Below, piece by piece: positions 50,187-59,556 of a stretch of 64,000 bases of DNA. The notes under the pieces are model-generated. The model ran no database searches and was not told where the DNA came from. It worked only from the letters and a program-made list of their open reading frames with translations. The DNA is from Streptosporangium sp. NBC_01756 (lineage in GTDB: Bacteria > Actinomycetota > Actinomycetes > Streptosporangiales > Streptosporangiaceae), in the NCBI RefSeq assembly GCF_035917975.1, contig NZ_CP109130.1, positions 2,232,001-2,296,000 on the forward strand, written 5' to 3'. Made by a program: the position numbers and the translations under genes. Each line of letters opens with the position of its first letter. The stretch's first letter is position 1.

Positions 50187-52037
50187 CTACCGGGGCGCCG
50201 GGGCGGGAACGCGCAGCGGTGGGAGGCTGGGCGGCGTGGCGGTGGAGAAGGCGCCCGTCAGCATCGTGGAGACCGTGTACACGTTCCAGACGGCGTCCAT
50301 CCGCCGTTCGGGGAAGGCCGCCGACAGGGTCGCCGCGCCGGTCTCGTCGAAGACGTGGGCGAGTTCGCCGGCCGTGTCCGGGCCGGCGATGCCCGCCCAC
50401 AACAGGTCGGCCAGCTCCCGCGAAGGGCTCAGCCGCCAGTTCCAGGGCTTCCCGCCCGCCCCGGGCAGATCGCCCACGGCAGGACGGCCGAGCGCCCGCC
50501 ACCGCAGGCGGAGCCGGTCCATCAGCGTGCGGTCGGGATGCTCGGTTTCGAAGCGCCACGAGCTGCCCTCCACGGGGACGCCGCGCAGCTGCGGCGCGAA
50601 AGCGGTGATCACGTCGTGGACGACCTCCTCCGAGCGCCGCCACAGCGGGTCGATGCCCAACGCGGCCCGGACGACCAGGTTGTCGAGGAACGGCGGGACG
50701 GGATTGCCGGTGCGCAGCAGCGACGCACGTGACGCGGCGTGCCAGCGGCCGACCCGGTACGTCAGATACAGGTGGTCGAGCACCCGCACGCCGTCCGCAC
50801 GGCAGCGGTCCTGCCACGGGGCGGCCAGCGCACGGCCGTGCTCCCCGGCCTTCCGCGTCAGCAGGTCGGCGTTCTTGCCGAAGAGGGTGTCCACCCGGCG
50901 CAGGACGGCCCCCTGGTCCAGTTCGGCCTGGTTGTACAGAAAGCCTCCCCGCAGGATCTCCCCGCCGTGCCCGGACATCCGGGGCGTGGGATCGAACCGC
51001 ACGGCACCGGGGACGTTCTCGTACGCCGAGATCATGCCCTCGCCGGCGGCCAGCGCATTGTGACTGCGGACGAGGGGATGGGGGACGATCAGATCGGCGC
51101 CGTCCTCGGACCGTTTCGGCTCGGCGGCGCGGTGCTCGACACCGAGCGCCGCCGCCACCCGCCGGGCGATCACCACGTCCGGATGGTCGTCGGGCCCGGA
51201 GGTCGCCGTGGTGAACGGGATGCCGGCGCTGTGCAGCAGCGCGGCGAGCAGCCGGCTGTCCCGGCCGCCGGTGAGCGAGAGCCGTACCGGCTCCGGGGTG
51301 TCCCGTAGCGGTCGCACCGCGGTGAGCAGCGCGTCGGCGAGCTCGGCGACCTGGGCCCGCCTCCCCTGCTTGGAGGTCGGTTTCGGACGCGCCTCGGGGA
51401 GCGGGGCAACCGTGATGGTACGGCGGCCCGCCGCGATCCTTATCTCCGCCGCCGGCGGCAGCGCACCGACCCGGTCGAACGGCGTCTCGTCGGAGAGGAA
51501 GTAGCCGATCCGCACCATCGACTGCAGCGCGGGCAGGTCCCAGACGATCCCGGGCCTGCTCGATGCGGTCTCGGTGGCGCGGGCGACGAGGTGGACGAGC
51601 AGCGCCCGGCTGCCGACGACGTGCACGTCCGAGGTCTCGGTGTGGAAGACCGGGCACGCCCGGGTGAACCCGGTGGCCGCGCTCAGCTCCTCGTCATCGG
51701 CCCGGAAGATCGAGAAACAACCGCCGGTACGGAGGACGGCCGCACCCAGCCGGGGGGCGGCCAGCAGCCGGTCCGCCTCGGACGGTTCGGCCAGATGCCC
51801 GGTGAGGCCCGCCACCCGGCCGCCGGCCGAGCTGATGATCGGCGGCCCGTGGCCTTCGGGTTCGTTGGACCAGGAGAGCAGCGCCGTGCCGCCGGTGGCG
51901 GAGTGCCACTCGTGTGCGGTCACGGTCGCAGCCGGTACCGGGAAGGCCCGCGTGATCGCCTCGCGGGCCACGGCGAGCACCGTGGGAGGCAGCGGGGTGC
52001 CCGGACGTTTGACCGTGACTGCCAGATGGACGCGCAA
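50187..52037 (-). CDS. Asparagine-synthase-related protein without a glutaminase Cys
   Basis: This 616-residue protein has the ATP pyrophosphatase loop SLTGGRDSR (253-261) of asparagine synthetases, then LLHSAGIPFTTATSGPDDHPDV and SGHGGEILRGGFLYNQAELD. The N-terminal part starts MRVHLAV and has no Cys at position 2, so it cannot be a normal class II glutaminase. It may join an amide or lactam, as lasso-peptide cyclases do, but no precursor, protease or leader-binding gene is adjacent. TTG start with GGAG 6 nt upstream. It ends 3 bp from the ADP-ribosylglycohydrolase gene. Confidence 0.82.
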   Translation of the reverse strand: MRVHLAVTVKRPGTPLPPTVLAVAREAITRAFPVPAATVTAHEWHSATGGTALLSWSNEPEGHGPPIISSAGGRVAGLTGHLAEPSEADRLLAAPRLGAAVLRTGGCFSIFRADDEELSAATGFTRACPVFHTETSDVHVVGSRALLVHLVARATETASSRPGIVWDLPALQSMVRIGYFLSDETPFDRVGALPPAAEIRIAAGRRTITVAPLPEARPKPTSKQGRRAQVAELADALLTAVRPLRDTPEPVRLSLTGGRDSRLLAALLHSAGIPFTTATSGPDDHPDVVIARRVAAALGVEHRAAEPKRSEDGADLIVPHPLVRSHNALAAGEGMISAYENVPGAVRFDPTPRMSGHGGEILRGGFLYNQAELDQGAVLRRVDTLFGKNADLLTRKAGEHGRALAAPWQDRCRADGVRVLDHLYLTYRVGRWHAASRASLLRTGNPVPPFLDNLVVRAALGIDPLWRRSEEVVHDVITAFAPQLRGVPVEGSSWRFETEHPDRTLMDRLRLRWRALGRPAVGDLPGAGGKPWNWRLSPSRELADLLWAGIAGPDTAGELAHVFDETGAATLSAAFPERRMDAVWNVYTVSTMLTGAFSTATPPSLPPLRVPAPAPR

Positions 52038-52163
52038 CGGGGACTCCAGTTCTGTGGCTTACCCCCTTACTTCGCCGATGCCGCGATTTTCTTTCACGCC
52101 TCACCATGATCCGCCGGTCGAGCGCGGCACGGTCACCCGCTCTTCCGGCAGGCTCTCAGCCGA

Positions 52164-52634
52164 TCACGCGGAGGGTCCTCGCCGGTGGTCGTGGTGCTCC
52201 AGGACCCGGGCGAGCAGCCGGGTCAGCTGGTCCCGCTCCTCGGACGACAGAGGGGCGAAGATCGCGTCCTGGACCCCGGCGAGGATCTCGTCGAGCTCCC
52301 GCAGCCGCTCGCCCCCGGCGGGGGTGAGCGTGATGACGTTGCGCCTGCGGTCCGCCGGGTCGGGGTCGCGCTCGACGAGTCCCCAGGCGGCGAGTTCGTT
52401 GATCGCCCCGACGATGTAGCTGCGGTCGATGCCGCAGCGGCGCCCCAGGCTCGCCTGGCTGGCGGGACCGAACTCCTCCAGTGCGGCGAGCAGGGCGTAG
52501 TGGTAACGACGGGCGTCGGTGGTGCTGAAGGCCTCCCACAGCAGCCGGCCGGCGTGGGTCGCGGTGTGTGTGAGAACCCAGCTCGGAGTGCCTTTCAGCC
52601 GGGCGGGGGTGGCGTCGTCGGCCGTCGTCTCCAT
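52164..52634 (-). CDS. MarR-family regulator
   Basis: The 156-residue protein has the MarR core ALLAALEEFGPASQASLGRR, CGIDRSYIVGAINELAAWGLV and PDPADRRRNVITLTPAG. It diverges from a DHA2 transporter gene across a 102-bp region with two GTTGG/CCAAC-type dyads. It probably represses that transporter and itself. Confidence 0.9.
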   Translation of the reverse strand: METTADDATPARLKGTPSWVLTHTATHAGRLLWEAFSTTDARRYHYALLAALEEFGPASQASLGRRCGIDRSYIVGAINELAAWGLVERDPDPADRRRNVITLTPAGGERLRELDEILAGVQDAIFAPLSSEERDQLTRLLARVLEHHDHRRGPSA

Positions 52635-52643
52635 GCGTTCCAG

Positions 52644-52710
52644 CCTAACAAACTTGTTGGCCGCACCTACGACTGTTACCGTTGGCCTCGACAACGTTGG
52701 TGACGCCAAC
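52644..52710. promoter_or_regulatory. Two CCAAC/GTTGG dyads, probable MarR operators
   Basis: GTTGG-TGACG-CCAAC lies at 52696-52710. A looser copy, CCTAACAA-ac-TTGTTGG, lies at 52644-52660, directly before the MarR start. Confidence 0.6.
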
Positions 52711-52736
52711 ATTAAGTCGTTCCCCTGAGGTGTTCC

Positions 52737-54173
52737 ATGAGTACAGCCGTCACGGCACCGGCCCCACCCGACTCACGACGCTGGCGGGCGCTGGGCGCGA
52801 TCGCCGTCGGCCAGTTCATGATCGCGGTCGATGCCACGATCATGAACATCTCGCTGCCCTCCGCGCAGCGGGTCCTGCACCTGTCGGACTCCGGCGCGCA
52901 GTGGGTGATCACCGTCTTCGCCCTCTGCTACGGCGGGCTCCTCCTGCTCGGCGGCAGGCTGTCCGACCTGATCGGCCGCAGGAACTGCCTGCTGATCGGG
53001 CTGGCCGGGTTCGCCGCGGCCTCGGTCCTGGGCGGGGCGGCCGTCAACCCGGCCATGCTCCTGCTCTCCCGGGCGCTGCAGGGATTGTTCGGCGCCCTGT
53101 TCACCCCCTCCGCCCTCGCCCTGCTCGGCACCACGTTCACCACCCCCGCCGAGCGCGGCAAGGCTTTCGGGATTTACGGAACCGTGATGGGCAGCAGCTC
53201 CGGCATCGGCCTGATGCTCGGCGGGGTCCTCACCGACACCCTCGGCTGGCGCTGGAGCATGTACGTGAGTGTTCCCATCGCGGTCGCCGCCGCGGTCGGC
53301 ATCGCCCATGCCGTCCGGCCCGCCCCCCGCCTGGCCGGAACCCGGGTGGACGTCGCCGGCGCGGTCCTGGCCACCTCCGGGTTCATGGCGCTGGTCTTCG
53401 GGCTCACCCGGGCCGGCGCAGACGGCTGGTCCGCGCCCCTCACCCTCGGCTGCCTCACGGCGGGCGTGGCCCTGCTGGCACTGTTCGTCCTCCTTGAGAG
53501 CCGGGTCACCCAGCCGCTGCTGCCGCTGCGCGTCGTCCTGGACCGCAGCCGGGGCAGCGCCTATCTCGCGGTCCTGTGCATGGCGGTGGGCAACTTCGCC
53601 GCGTTCTTCTTCCTCACCTTCTTCATGCAGAACGTCCTGGAACTCTCCCCCCTCGTGACCGGACTCGCCTTCCTGCCGTACACCGCCGCCATCATGCTCG
53701 CCGTACGCCTCGCCAGAAGGCTCCTGGAACGCGCCCCGGTGCGGCTGCTGCTCTGCTCGGGACTGCTGTCGACCGCCCTCGCGCTCGCGCTGTTCGGCCT
53801 GCTCCGCCTCGACAGCGGCTACGCGTTCCCGCTGCTGCCGATCCTCGTGCTGCTCGGAGCCGGCAACGGCTGGGTGCTGGTGCCCGCCAACGGGACCGCG
53901 ACCCTCAACGCGGGGCCGGACACCGCGGTGGCCGGGGCCACCGTGATGACCTCGATGCAGATCGGCGCCTCACTCGGCATCGCGCTGCTCGGCACCGCCG
54001 CCGGTACGGCGACCGCCGCCTTCCTCGGCTCCCACCCGGCGGCCACCGACCTGGCCGGACGCGCCACCGTGCACGGCTACGGCGTCGCCGGCCTGGCGGG
54101 CGCCGCCTTCCTCTGCCTGGCGGCGCTCACCGTCTTCCTCGTCGCCGGACCGAAGGGATCCGGCGGGCGATGA
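52737..54173 (+). CDS. MFS transporter, DHA2 family
   Basis: The 478-residue membrane protein has VGQFMIAVDATIMNISLPSA (motif D), GGRLSDLIGRRNCLLIGLAG (motif A) and SRALQGLFGALFTPSALALL (motif B), then 14 hydrophobic segments in all. It is probably an exporter. GAGGTG precedes the ATG. It faces the MarR gene, and an NmrA-like gene follows after 114 bp, with its own ribosome site. Confidence 0.92.
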   Translation: MSTAVTAPAPPDSRRWRALGAIAVGQFMIAVDATIMNISLPSAQRVLHLSDSGAQWVITVFALCYGGLLLLGGRLSDLIGRRNCLLIGLAGFAAASVLGGAAVNPAMLLLSRALQGLFGALFTPSALALLGTTFTTPAERGKAFGIYGTVMGSSSGIGLMLGGVLTDTLGWRWSMYVSVPIAVAAAVGIAHAVRPAPRLAGTRVDVAGAVLATSGFMALVFGLTRAGADGWSAPLTLGCLTAGVALLALFVLLESRVTQPLLPLRVVLDRSRGSAYLAVLCMAVGNFAAFFFLTFFMQNVLELSPLVTGLAFLPYTAAIMLAVRLARRLLERAPVRLLLCSGLLSTALALALFGLLRLDSGYAFPLLPILVLLGAGNGWVLVPANGTATLNAGPDTAVAGATVMTSMQIGASLGIALLGTAAGTATAAFLGSHPAATDLAGRATVHGYGVAGLAGAAFLCLAALTVFLVAGPKGSGGR

Positions 54174-54287
54174 ACCGGCGGGCCGCGGAACGGACCCCGC
54201 AACCCGTCATCGATCATGGAAACAGACTTTCCGCTTCCGACCCAGCGGTCCCGCACCCGGGACCCGTTCACCAAGGAGACAACAATC

Positions 54288-55124
54288 ATGATTCTGGTAA
54301 CCGGCGCGACCGGAAACGTCGGCCGCAACGTGGTACGGCAACTGCTCGACGCGGGCGAGAAGGTGCGGGCGATCACCCGCAACCCGGAGAGCGCCGGGCT
54401 GCCGGACGGCGTCGAGGTGCTCCCCGGCGACCTGACCCGGCCCGAGACGCTGCCCGCCGCGCTGCGCGGGGTCGAGCAGGCCTTCCTCTTCCCCATGTTC
54501 GGCTCGCTGGACGACTTCCTCCGGATCGGGAAGGAGTCCGGGCTGGAGCAGGTCGTGCTGCTGTCCTCGGCGGCGGTGACCTTCCCGACGTCCAACTGGA
54601 TCGGGGACCGGCACCTTGAGTGCGAGCGGGCGGTTGAGGAGTCCGGCCTGTCGTGGACCCATGTGCGGCCGGGCATGTTCATGGCCAACGACCTCGCGTG
54701 GGCCGCGCAGACCGCGACCGGCGACGTGGTCCGCGCGCCGTACGGGGACGCGGCCGCGGCGCCGATCGACGAGCGCGACATCGCCGCGGTCATCGTCCGC
54801 GCCCTGCTCGACCGGCAGGCCGGGGAGGCGCACCTGATCGGCGGGACGGAGTCGCTGACCCAGATCGAGCGGGTGCGGATCCTCGGCGAGGCGATCGGCC
54901 GCCCGCTGCGGTTCGAGGAGCTGCCGAGGGAGCAGGCCAGGGAGCACATGATCGGCCATCTCCCCCCGCAGGCGGTCGACTTCATGCTCGACGGGCTCGC
55001 CTCGGCGGTCGGCCGGCCGGCGGAGGTGTCGTCCGTCGTCGAGAAGGTCACCGGGCGCCCGGCGCACACCTACGCCCAGTGGGCCGCCCACCACGCGGAC
55101 GACTTCCGCCGCACCTCGGCCTGA
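54288..55124 (+). CDS. NmrA-like NAD(P)-binding oxidoreductase
   Basis: The 278-residue atypical SDR starts MILVTGATGNVGRNVVRQLL with the nucleotide-binding GATGNVG. VEQAFLFPMFGSLDDFLRI, VVLLSSAAVTFP and WTHVRPGMFMANDL follow. It lacks the YxxxK catalytic pair of classical SDRs, as NmrA-like proteins do, so it may sense redox state or act as a reductase. AGGAG lies upstream of the ATG. It may be in one unit with the MarR-controlled MFS gene. Confidence 0.87.
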   Translation: MILVTGATGNVGRNVVRQLLDAGEKVRAITRNPESAGLPDGVEVLPGDLTRPETLPAALRGVEQAFLFPMFGSLDDFLRIGKESGLEQVVLLSSAAVTFPTSNWIGDRHLECERAVEESGLSWTHVRPGMFMANDLAWAAQTATGDVVRAPYGDAAAAPIDERDIAAVIVRALLDRQAGEAHLIGGTESLTQIERVRILGEAIGRPLRFEELPREQAREHMIGHLPPQAVDFMLDGLASAVGRPAEVSSVVEKVTGRPAHTYAQWAAHHADDFRRTSA

Positions 55125-55145
55125 GGACCGCCGAACGCCCTGGCG

Positions 55146-55176
55146 GGCTCCCCCGGCCCGGTCGGCCGGGGGAGCC
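55146..55176. terminator. 13-bp hairpin between convergent genes
   Basis: GGCTCCCCCGGCC and its complement close the loop CGGTC between the NmrA-like gene and the toxin-like gene. Confidence 0.75.
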
Positions 55177-55214
55177 GCCGGGGCGCCGTGGCGGACGCAC
55201 ACCCGCTCCTGTGC

Positions 55215-57647
55215 CTACCGCCCCTCGAACAACCACGGGGGCATCCCGAACTCGATGACAAGTTTTGTGTACCTCCCCTCCTTGTTCGCCATCGCCACCC
55301 ACTCTTCCAGAGTCGTCTGCGGCGTCATGCCGTCGGGGACTGGGCCCGTCCGCGGGCCGTCCGAGTGGTTGAGGATCTCCTGCCGGCCCTGCGCGTCACG
55401 GGTGCCGGCGCTGGTCACGACATGGACTGCGCCATTAATGAAGATCACATACCCTGCCGGGATGTCGGGTCCGCCGACTCCGGTGATCGGATCGATCACG
55501 TAGGGCTCGCGCGGGCCGGGGACAAGGTGGCCCATCAGCGTTTCGTAGTAGTTTCCGGAGCCGGTCCGACTGGCGGTGGCCGCCTCGGCATGAATGCGTT
55601 CCAGCCAGGCCTTGTCGATCCCACCTGCCAGGTAGGCACTGAACATGGCGGCCTCCCAGCAGCTCATCGTGGCCGTCGGCCCTGGCTCGGGCCCGACCCC
55701 GCGGAGCCACGCGGCGAAGTCGTTTCTCGGATAGTCAGACCTGTCCATACGTATCTGCCAATCCCTCCTGTCGAGTCCGCTCGGCGTCCAGCGGAGGTTA
55801 TCGATCAGTCTCTTTCCGGCCTCGACGACGGCTCGGCCTCGGGAGTCGGCGAACCACGCCGCGTGCTGTGCGTCGATCAGTGCGGCGACCCGGTGCGGAT
55901 CGGCGGTGCCGGTCTGGGCGTCGATCCGGTGGGCCACCTCCTCCAGGCGCTCCGGTGTCTGGCGTAGATCGGCGAGCTGCCGCACGACCTGCTCCGGAAC
56001 CACACCGTCGGCTCTCCATACGCGCGTGATGGCCGTCTCGGCGGCCGGTGGAGTCCCCTTCGAAACCGGGCCGGCGGGTTCGGCCCCGCCGGATGTGCCG
56101 GGCACGTGCGGGTGAGCGGGCGCGGGCGGTCCGGCACTGTCGGAGAGCGCGGTGGCCGGGGGCTCCGCGGTGGGGTTGAGCAGCCGCTCGATCCGGCCGG
56201 CCGGAGCCTCGTCACCGGAGGTTCTGTGACGGGACACCGGCGGGGCGTCCCCACCGGCCCATGTCGGCGGGGCCGCCGCAGGCAAGTCCCGTGGAGCGTC
56301 CGCCGCGCGGGAGAGGGAGACCGGATCGCTGGTGCTCGCGGGGCCGTCGTGATGAGGACGGTCAGGATGCGGGCCGTTGGGAGCAGTAGAGACGAAGGAC
56401 GTCGCCTCCGGGGTGGTGGCGTTGCTCAACGTGGTGTCACGGGCAATGCCCGCGAAGGGGTCGAAACCCCTCCCGGGCGGTTCGGAATCCCCGGGCGGTT
56501 CGGAATCCCTGGACGGTTCGGGGCCCCTCCTGGGGGGTTCGGAAACCCTGGACGGTTCGAGACCGGGCAGGGGGCCGGGGCCGGGCGGGGCGTCAGGGGC
56601 AGGGGGCACGGGATGGGCGAATGGAGACGGGCCACCACCAGGCGTGCCACCGGGCGGAGCGCCACCGGGCGGAGCGCCACCGGGCGGGGGGCCACCGTGC
56701 GGAGCGCTGCCGGGTGGCGGGGGGCTTCCGGGTGGTGGGGGGCTGCCGTGGGGGAGGGTCGTGGTGAAATGCTGGCCGTCGGCGCCCAGCGCGCTGGAGG
56801 TGACGGCCTTGGCGAGCAGGTCCCAGTCGAAGTCGCCGCTGATGAGCATGCTGGCGGCGGTGGTGAGGCCACCGGTCAGCGCGTACTGCGCGGCCTGCCC
56901 GTACAGGGAACTGGTGGCGGCGGCCAGCAGTTTTTCGGCCACGCTCATCTCCGCCCGCGACAACCCCGCCTGCAGGGCAGGGGTGGCCAGATGGGTCAGT
57001 CCACCCGACAGCCCGCCCATCAGGGCGCCCATCGCCCCGCCGGTCACCGCGGAGATCAGCAGCTGCCGTTCGTCGAAGTCGTCGCGGCGGCCCCGGGCGA
57101 TCTGCAGGGCCTGGACCCCGCCCTCCATCCCGCCGACGATGGCGGCGAACAGCACCATGTTGTCCCGCACCCGCAAGGCGATCTGCCCGACCGTCAGCCG
57201 GGCCAGTCGCACCCGGACCGGGATGAACGCCAGACTCGCGCCGCCGCTGGCCACCGCCATGGCCCGCAGGTAGCCCACCTGCACGATCAGCAGCCACACG
57301 GTGGCCTCGATCATGTACCTGGCGTACTGGATCTGCACCCCGACGTTGTTCAACCTGACGGCGGCGCCGATCAGCCGGTTGACCAGATCGGCCACCTGCC
57401 CGCCCGCGACCCGGGTGACATGCTCGGCGAAAGCGGTGTGCGCCGCACCGTCCCACGCCTGGCCGATCTTGTCCGCACTCCGCGGCAGGTCGGCCCAGGT
57501 GCCCGCGACAACCTCATGCGCCGCGGTCACACAGGCGTCGGCGAGCCGGAAACACCCCTCCTCGTCCCCCTCGGGCCAGTCCATCCCGACCACCCAGCCG
57601 ATATACGGCTTGGCCCAATCCGGGGTCAGAATCCCGTCAAACCCCAC
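55215..57647 (-). CDS. WXG-like polymorphic-toxin-type protein with a Cys/His C-terminal domain
   Basis: The 810-residue protein has an N-terminal WXG100/ESX-like helical region (ACVTAAHEVVAGTWADLPRS; AWDGAAHTAFAEHVTR), hydrophobic helices at 110-215, and a Pro/Gly/Ala-rich repeat linker at 300-400. The C-terminal ~260 residues contain a likely papain-like pair: C663 in MSCWEAAMF, and H742 in FINGAVHVVTS, with N760/D763 in NHSDGP. This layout is that of secreted polymorphic toxins with a peptidase or deamidase domain. No immunity gene is seen beside it. The GTG start has no clear ribosome site. Confidence 0.75.
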   Translation of the reverse strand: MGFDGILTPDWAKPYIGWVVGMDWPEGDEEGCFRLADACVTAAHEVVAGTWADLPRSADKIGQAWDGAAHTAFAEHVTRVAGGQVADLVNRLIGAAVRLNNVGVQIQYARYMIEATVWLLIVQVGYLRAMAVASGGASLAFIPVRVRLARLTVGQIALRVRDNMVLFAAIVGGMEGGVQALQIARGRRDDFDERQLLISAVTGGAMGALMGGLSGGLTHLATPALQAGLSRAEMSVAEKLLAAATSSLYGQAAQYALTGGLTTAASMLISGDFDWDLLAKAVTSSALGADGQHFTTTLPHGSPPPPGSPPPPGSAPHGGPPPGGAPPGGAPPGGTPGGGPSPFAHPVPPAPDAPPGPGPLPGLEPSRVSEPPRRGPEPSRDSEPPGDSEPPGRGFDPFAGIARDTTLSNATTPEATSFVSTAPNGPHPDRPHHDGPASTSDPVSLSRAADAPRDLPAAAPPTWAGGDAPPVSRHRTSGDEAPAGRIERLLNPTAEPPATALSDSAGPPAPAHPHVPGTSGGAEPAGPVSKGTPPAAETAITRVWRADGVVPEQVVRQLADLRQTPERLEEVAHRIDAQTGTADPHRVAALIDAQHAAWFADSRGRAVVEAGKRLIDNLRWTPSGLDRRDWQIRMDRSDYPRNDFAAWLRGVGPEPGPTATMSCWEAAMFSAYLAGGIDKAWLERIHAEAATASRTGSGNYYETLMGHLVPGPREPYVIDPITGVGGPDIPAGYVIFINGAVHVVTSAGTRDAQGRQEILNHSDGPRTGPVPDGMTPQTTLEEWVAMANKEGRYTKLVIEFGMPPWLFEGR
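56651..56700 (-). repeat. Tandem 15-bp units in the toxin-like gene
   Basis: Several GGCGGAGCGCCACCG units encode a Pro-Pro-Gly-Gly-Ala repeat in the linker before the C-terminal domain. Confidence 0.8.
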
Positions 57648-58016
57648 AGGCGATCACGGGCCGGCATCGCCCGCATGCTCTACCCCTCATGGGCCTGCCG
57701 ATCCTGACGGCTACGCCGTTCAGAGAAGTGTTCGATCCCCGCACGGAACACATCGGCCGCCACGGCCACCCCATCCGTCATTCCAGTTCCTGCCGCACCT
57801 CACATTATTTTAAAGCGCCCAAATTGCTCAGGATCCCGACATGCGTACCCTCTCGACACAGGCGCCGGCCCAGTCGAGCAGGGAGTGCACACTTCCTGCT
57901 GCCGGATGTCGTCCCTGGCTTGACCCCCCCGGTCTCGCCCTGCTTTGCAGCAAAGTACTTATACGTCCTATGTCTCACGAGAGGCTGACAGAGAGGGCTC
58001 CGGAACATCGGGGTCG
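57648..58016. other. Gap upstream of the toxin-like gene
   Basis: I see no convincing gene. The middle is lower in GC (TTATTTTAAAG near 57805) and a CTTTGC-a-GCAAAG dyad lies at 57943-57955 beside AGTACTTATACG. These could be promoter parts for the toxin-like gene. A short 67-codon minus-strand frame here lacks any support. Confidence 0.45.
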
Positions 58017-58742
58017 CTACCGCGTCGTGAAGGCGCCGCCGTTGACATGGATGGTCTGACCGGTGATGTGCCTGGCACCGCGGGAGGCGAGGAAGTAGAC
58101 GGTCTCGGTGAGGTCGTCCAGCGTGCCCGGCCGCTTGTTGTGGGTCTCATGAACGAGCGCGCTGTGACGTTCGTCCGTCATCTGCCCGCGGAAGAAGTCG
58201 GTGCCCGCGACATAGCCGGCGGAGATCACGTTGCTGGTGATGCCGCGTGGGCCGACCTCGGCGGAGAGCGAGGCGTTCCAGGCGGCGAGGGCGGCCTTGG
58301 CGGCGCCGTACGAGCCGCCGCGGCGCTCCGCTCCGATCGAACCGATGCTGATGATCGAGCCGCCGGAGGTGAACCTGTCCTGGACCGATGCGGTGGTCAG
58401 GACGGCGCTGAGCAGATTCTGGGCCAGACTGGCCTGCCACTGGACGGACAGCGCCTCCAGCGGCGAGGCGTCAGCGGGCGCGGGTTCCGAGCCGGCCAGG
58501 CCGCCGGCCGCGTTGACGAGCACGTCGAGCGTCTCGCCGAGTCGGGCGCCCAGCTCCGCGACCTGCCCGGGGTCGGTCGCGTCGCAGACGACGCCGTGCA
58601 CGCCCAGCTCCTTTGCGGTCCTCTCGACGGAGTCGGCGTGCCGTCCGGTGATGAAAACCTCGGCCTGGTCGGCGGCGAACCTCGCGGCGACGGCTCTGCC
58701 GATGCCGCTGGTGCCTCCGGTGATGAGCACGCTGCGGGTCAA
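58017..58742 (-). CDS. Short-chain dehydrogenase/reductase
   Basis: The 241-residue classical SDR has the TGGTSGIG cofactor motif, the NAAGG segment, catalytic Ser in IISIGSIG, and Tyr-x3-Lys in GGSYGAAKAAL. It ends IHVNGGAFTTR like FabG-type reductases. The TTG start has GGAGGAACC upstream. It shares a 34-bp palindrome with a divergent MarR gene, which should control it. Confidence 0.92.
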   Translation of the reverse strand: MTRSVLITGGTSGIGRAVAARFAADQAEVFITGRHADSVERTAKELGVHGVVCDATDPGQVAELGARLGETLDVLVNAAGGLAGSEPAPADASPLEALSVQWQASLAQNLLSAVLTTASVQDRFTSGGSIISIGSIGAERRGGSYGAAKAALAAWNASLSAEVGPRGITSNVISAGYVAGTDFFRGQMTDERHSALVHETHNKRPGTLDDLTETVYFLASRGARHITGQTIHVNGGAFTTR

Positions 58743-58755
58743 GGTTCCTCCTGCT

Positions 58756-58789
58756 CGTCAGTTATGTTTAGACCTAAACATAACTGACG
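58756..58789. promoter_or_regulatory. 34-bp palindrome in the SDR/MarR divergent promoter
   Basis: The 16-base arm CGTCAGTTATGTTTAG and its exact complement flank AC. It lies 14 bp from the SDR start and 18 bp from the MarR start, and is one of the most AT-rich short segments of the region. Confidence 0.9.
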
Positions 58790-58806
58790 CCGACAGAGGA
58801 CGCACC

Positions 58807-59364
58807 ATGGTCGAAACCGTTCCGCCGGCGGAGGACGCCGTGCCCGCCCCCTATCCCGTCGCGGAGATCGCGGCGGCCTGGCGACGGGAACGGCCGGGCA
58901 CACCGACCGAGTCGATCGAGATCGTGACGCCCATCTGGCGCCTGGCGAAGCTGTTCGCGGACGACCGCAACCGGGTCCTGCGAGCGGCGGGGATCGACGC
59001 CGCGACCCTAGATCTCCTGTCCGTCATCCGCCGCTCCGGGCCGCCCTACACCCTCAGCACCCGCGAGATCGCGCAGCGGACACTGGTGACCGCCGGAGCG
59101 ATCTCCCAGCGTGTCGCCCGAGCCGAACGCGACGGACTCGTACAGCGGAGGCCGGGGACGACCGGGCGGCGAACCGTCCTGGTGTCGTTGACGCCCGAGG
59201 GGCACGTGCTCATCGAACGCTCCGTCGACATGGTGCTCGGCCGCGAGGCGACACTCGTCAGCTGCCTGTCCGGACCCGAGCGCACCTCCCTCATGGAGTT
59301 GCTGGAGAAGCTGACCGTCGACGCCAGACGCCGCACGGCCGGCCCGCCTGCGGGCGGCGGGTGA
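58807..59364 (+). CDS. MarR-family regulator
   Basis: The 185-residue protein has a MarR domain (LLSVIRRSGPPYTLSTREIA, QRTLVTAGAISQRVARAERDG, RRPGTTGRRTVLVSLTPEG) after an N-terminal extension of about 45 residues. The ATG follows GAGGACGCACC. It faces the SDR gene across a 34-bp palindrome and probably represses both genes. Confidence 0.9.
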   Translation: MVETVPPAEDAVPAPYPVAEIAAAWRRERPGTPTESIEIVTPIWRLAKLFADDRNRVLRAAGIDAATLDLLSVIRRSGPPYTLSTREIAQRTLVTAGAISQRVARAERDGLVQRRPGTTGRRTVLVSLTPEGHVLIERSVDMVLGREATLVSCLSGPERTSLMELLEKLTVDARRRTAGPPAGGG

Positions 59365-59556
59365 CCTGCCGGCCGACCGGCGCGTCATGACCACGCAGAG
59401 TCACCGATCGAATATCTTCTGCGACATGATCTTCGTCGGCTCCGGTATCACCTCAGCCGTCGGTGTCTCCCCGTCACCTCATCGTCCCGTGAACGGTGCA
59501 CCCAGGCTCAGCGCGGCCCGGCCTTTTCCCGCCAGGCAGACAGGAAGGCGAACCCC

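Noticed and set aside
50187..52037. A lasso-peptide gene cluster
   Set aside because: No precursor, RRE or B2-type protease gene nearby; only the cyclase-like protein is present.
57805..58008. 67-codon minus-strand frame upstream of the toxin-like gene
   Set aside because: No ribosome site, no family likeness and overlaps probable promoter sequence.
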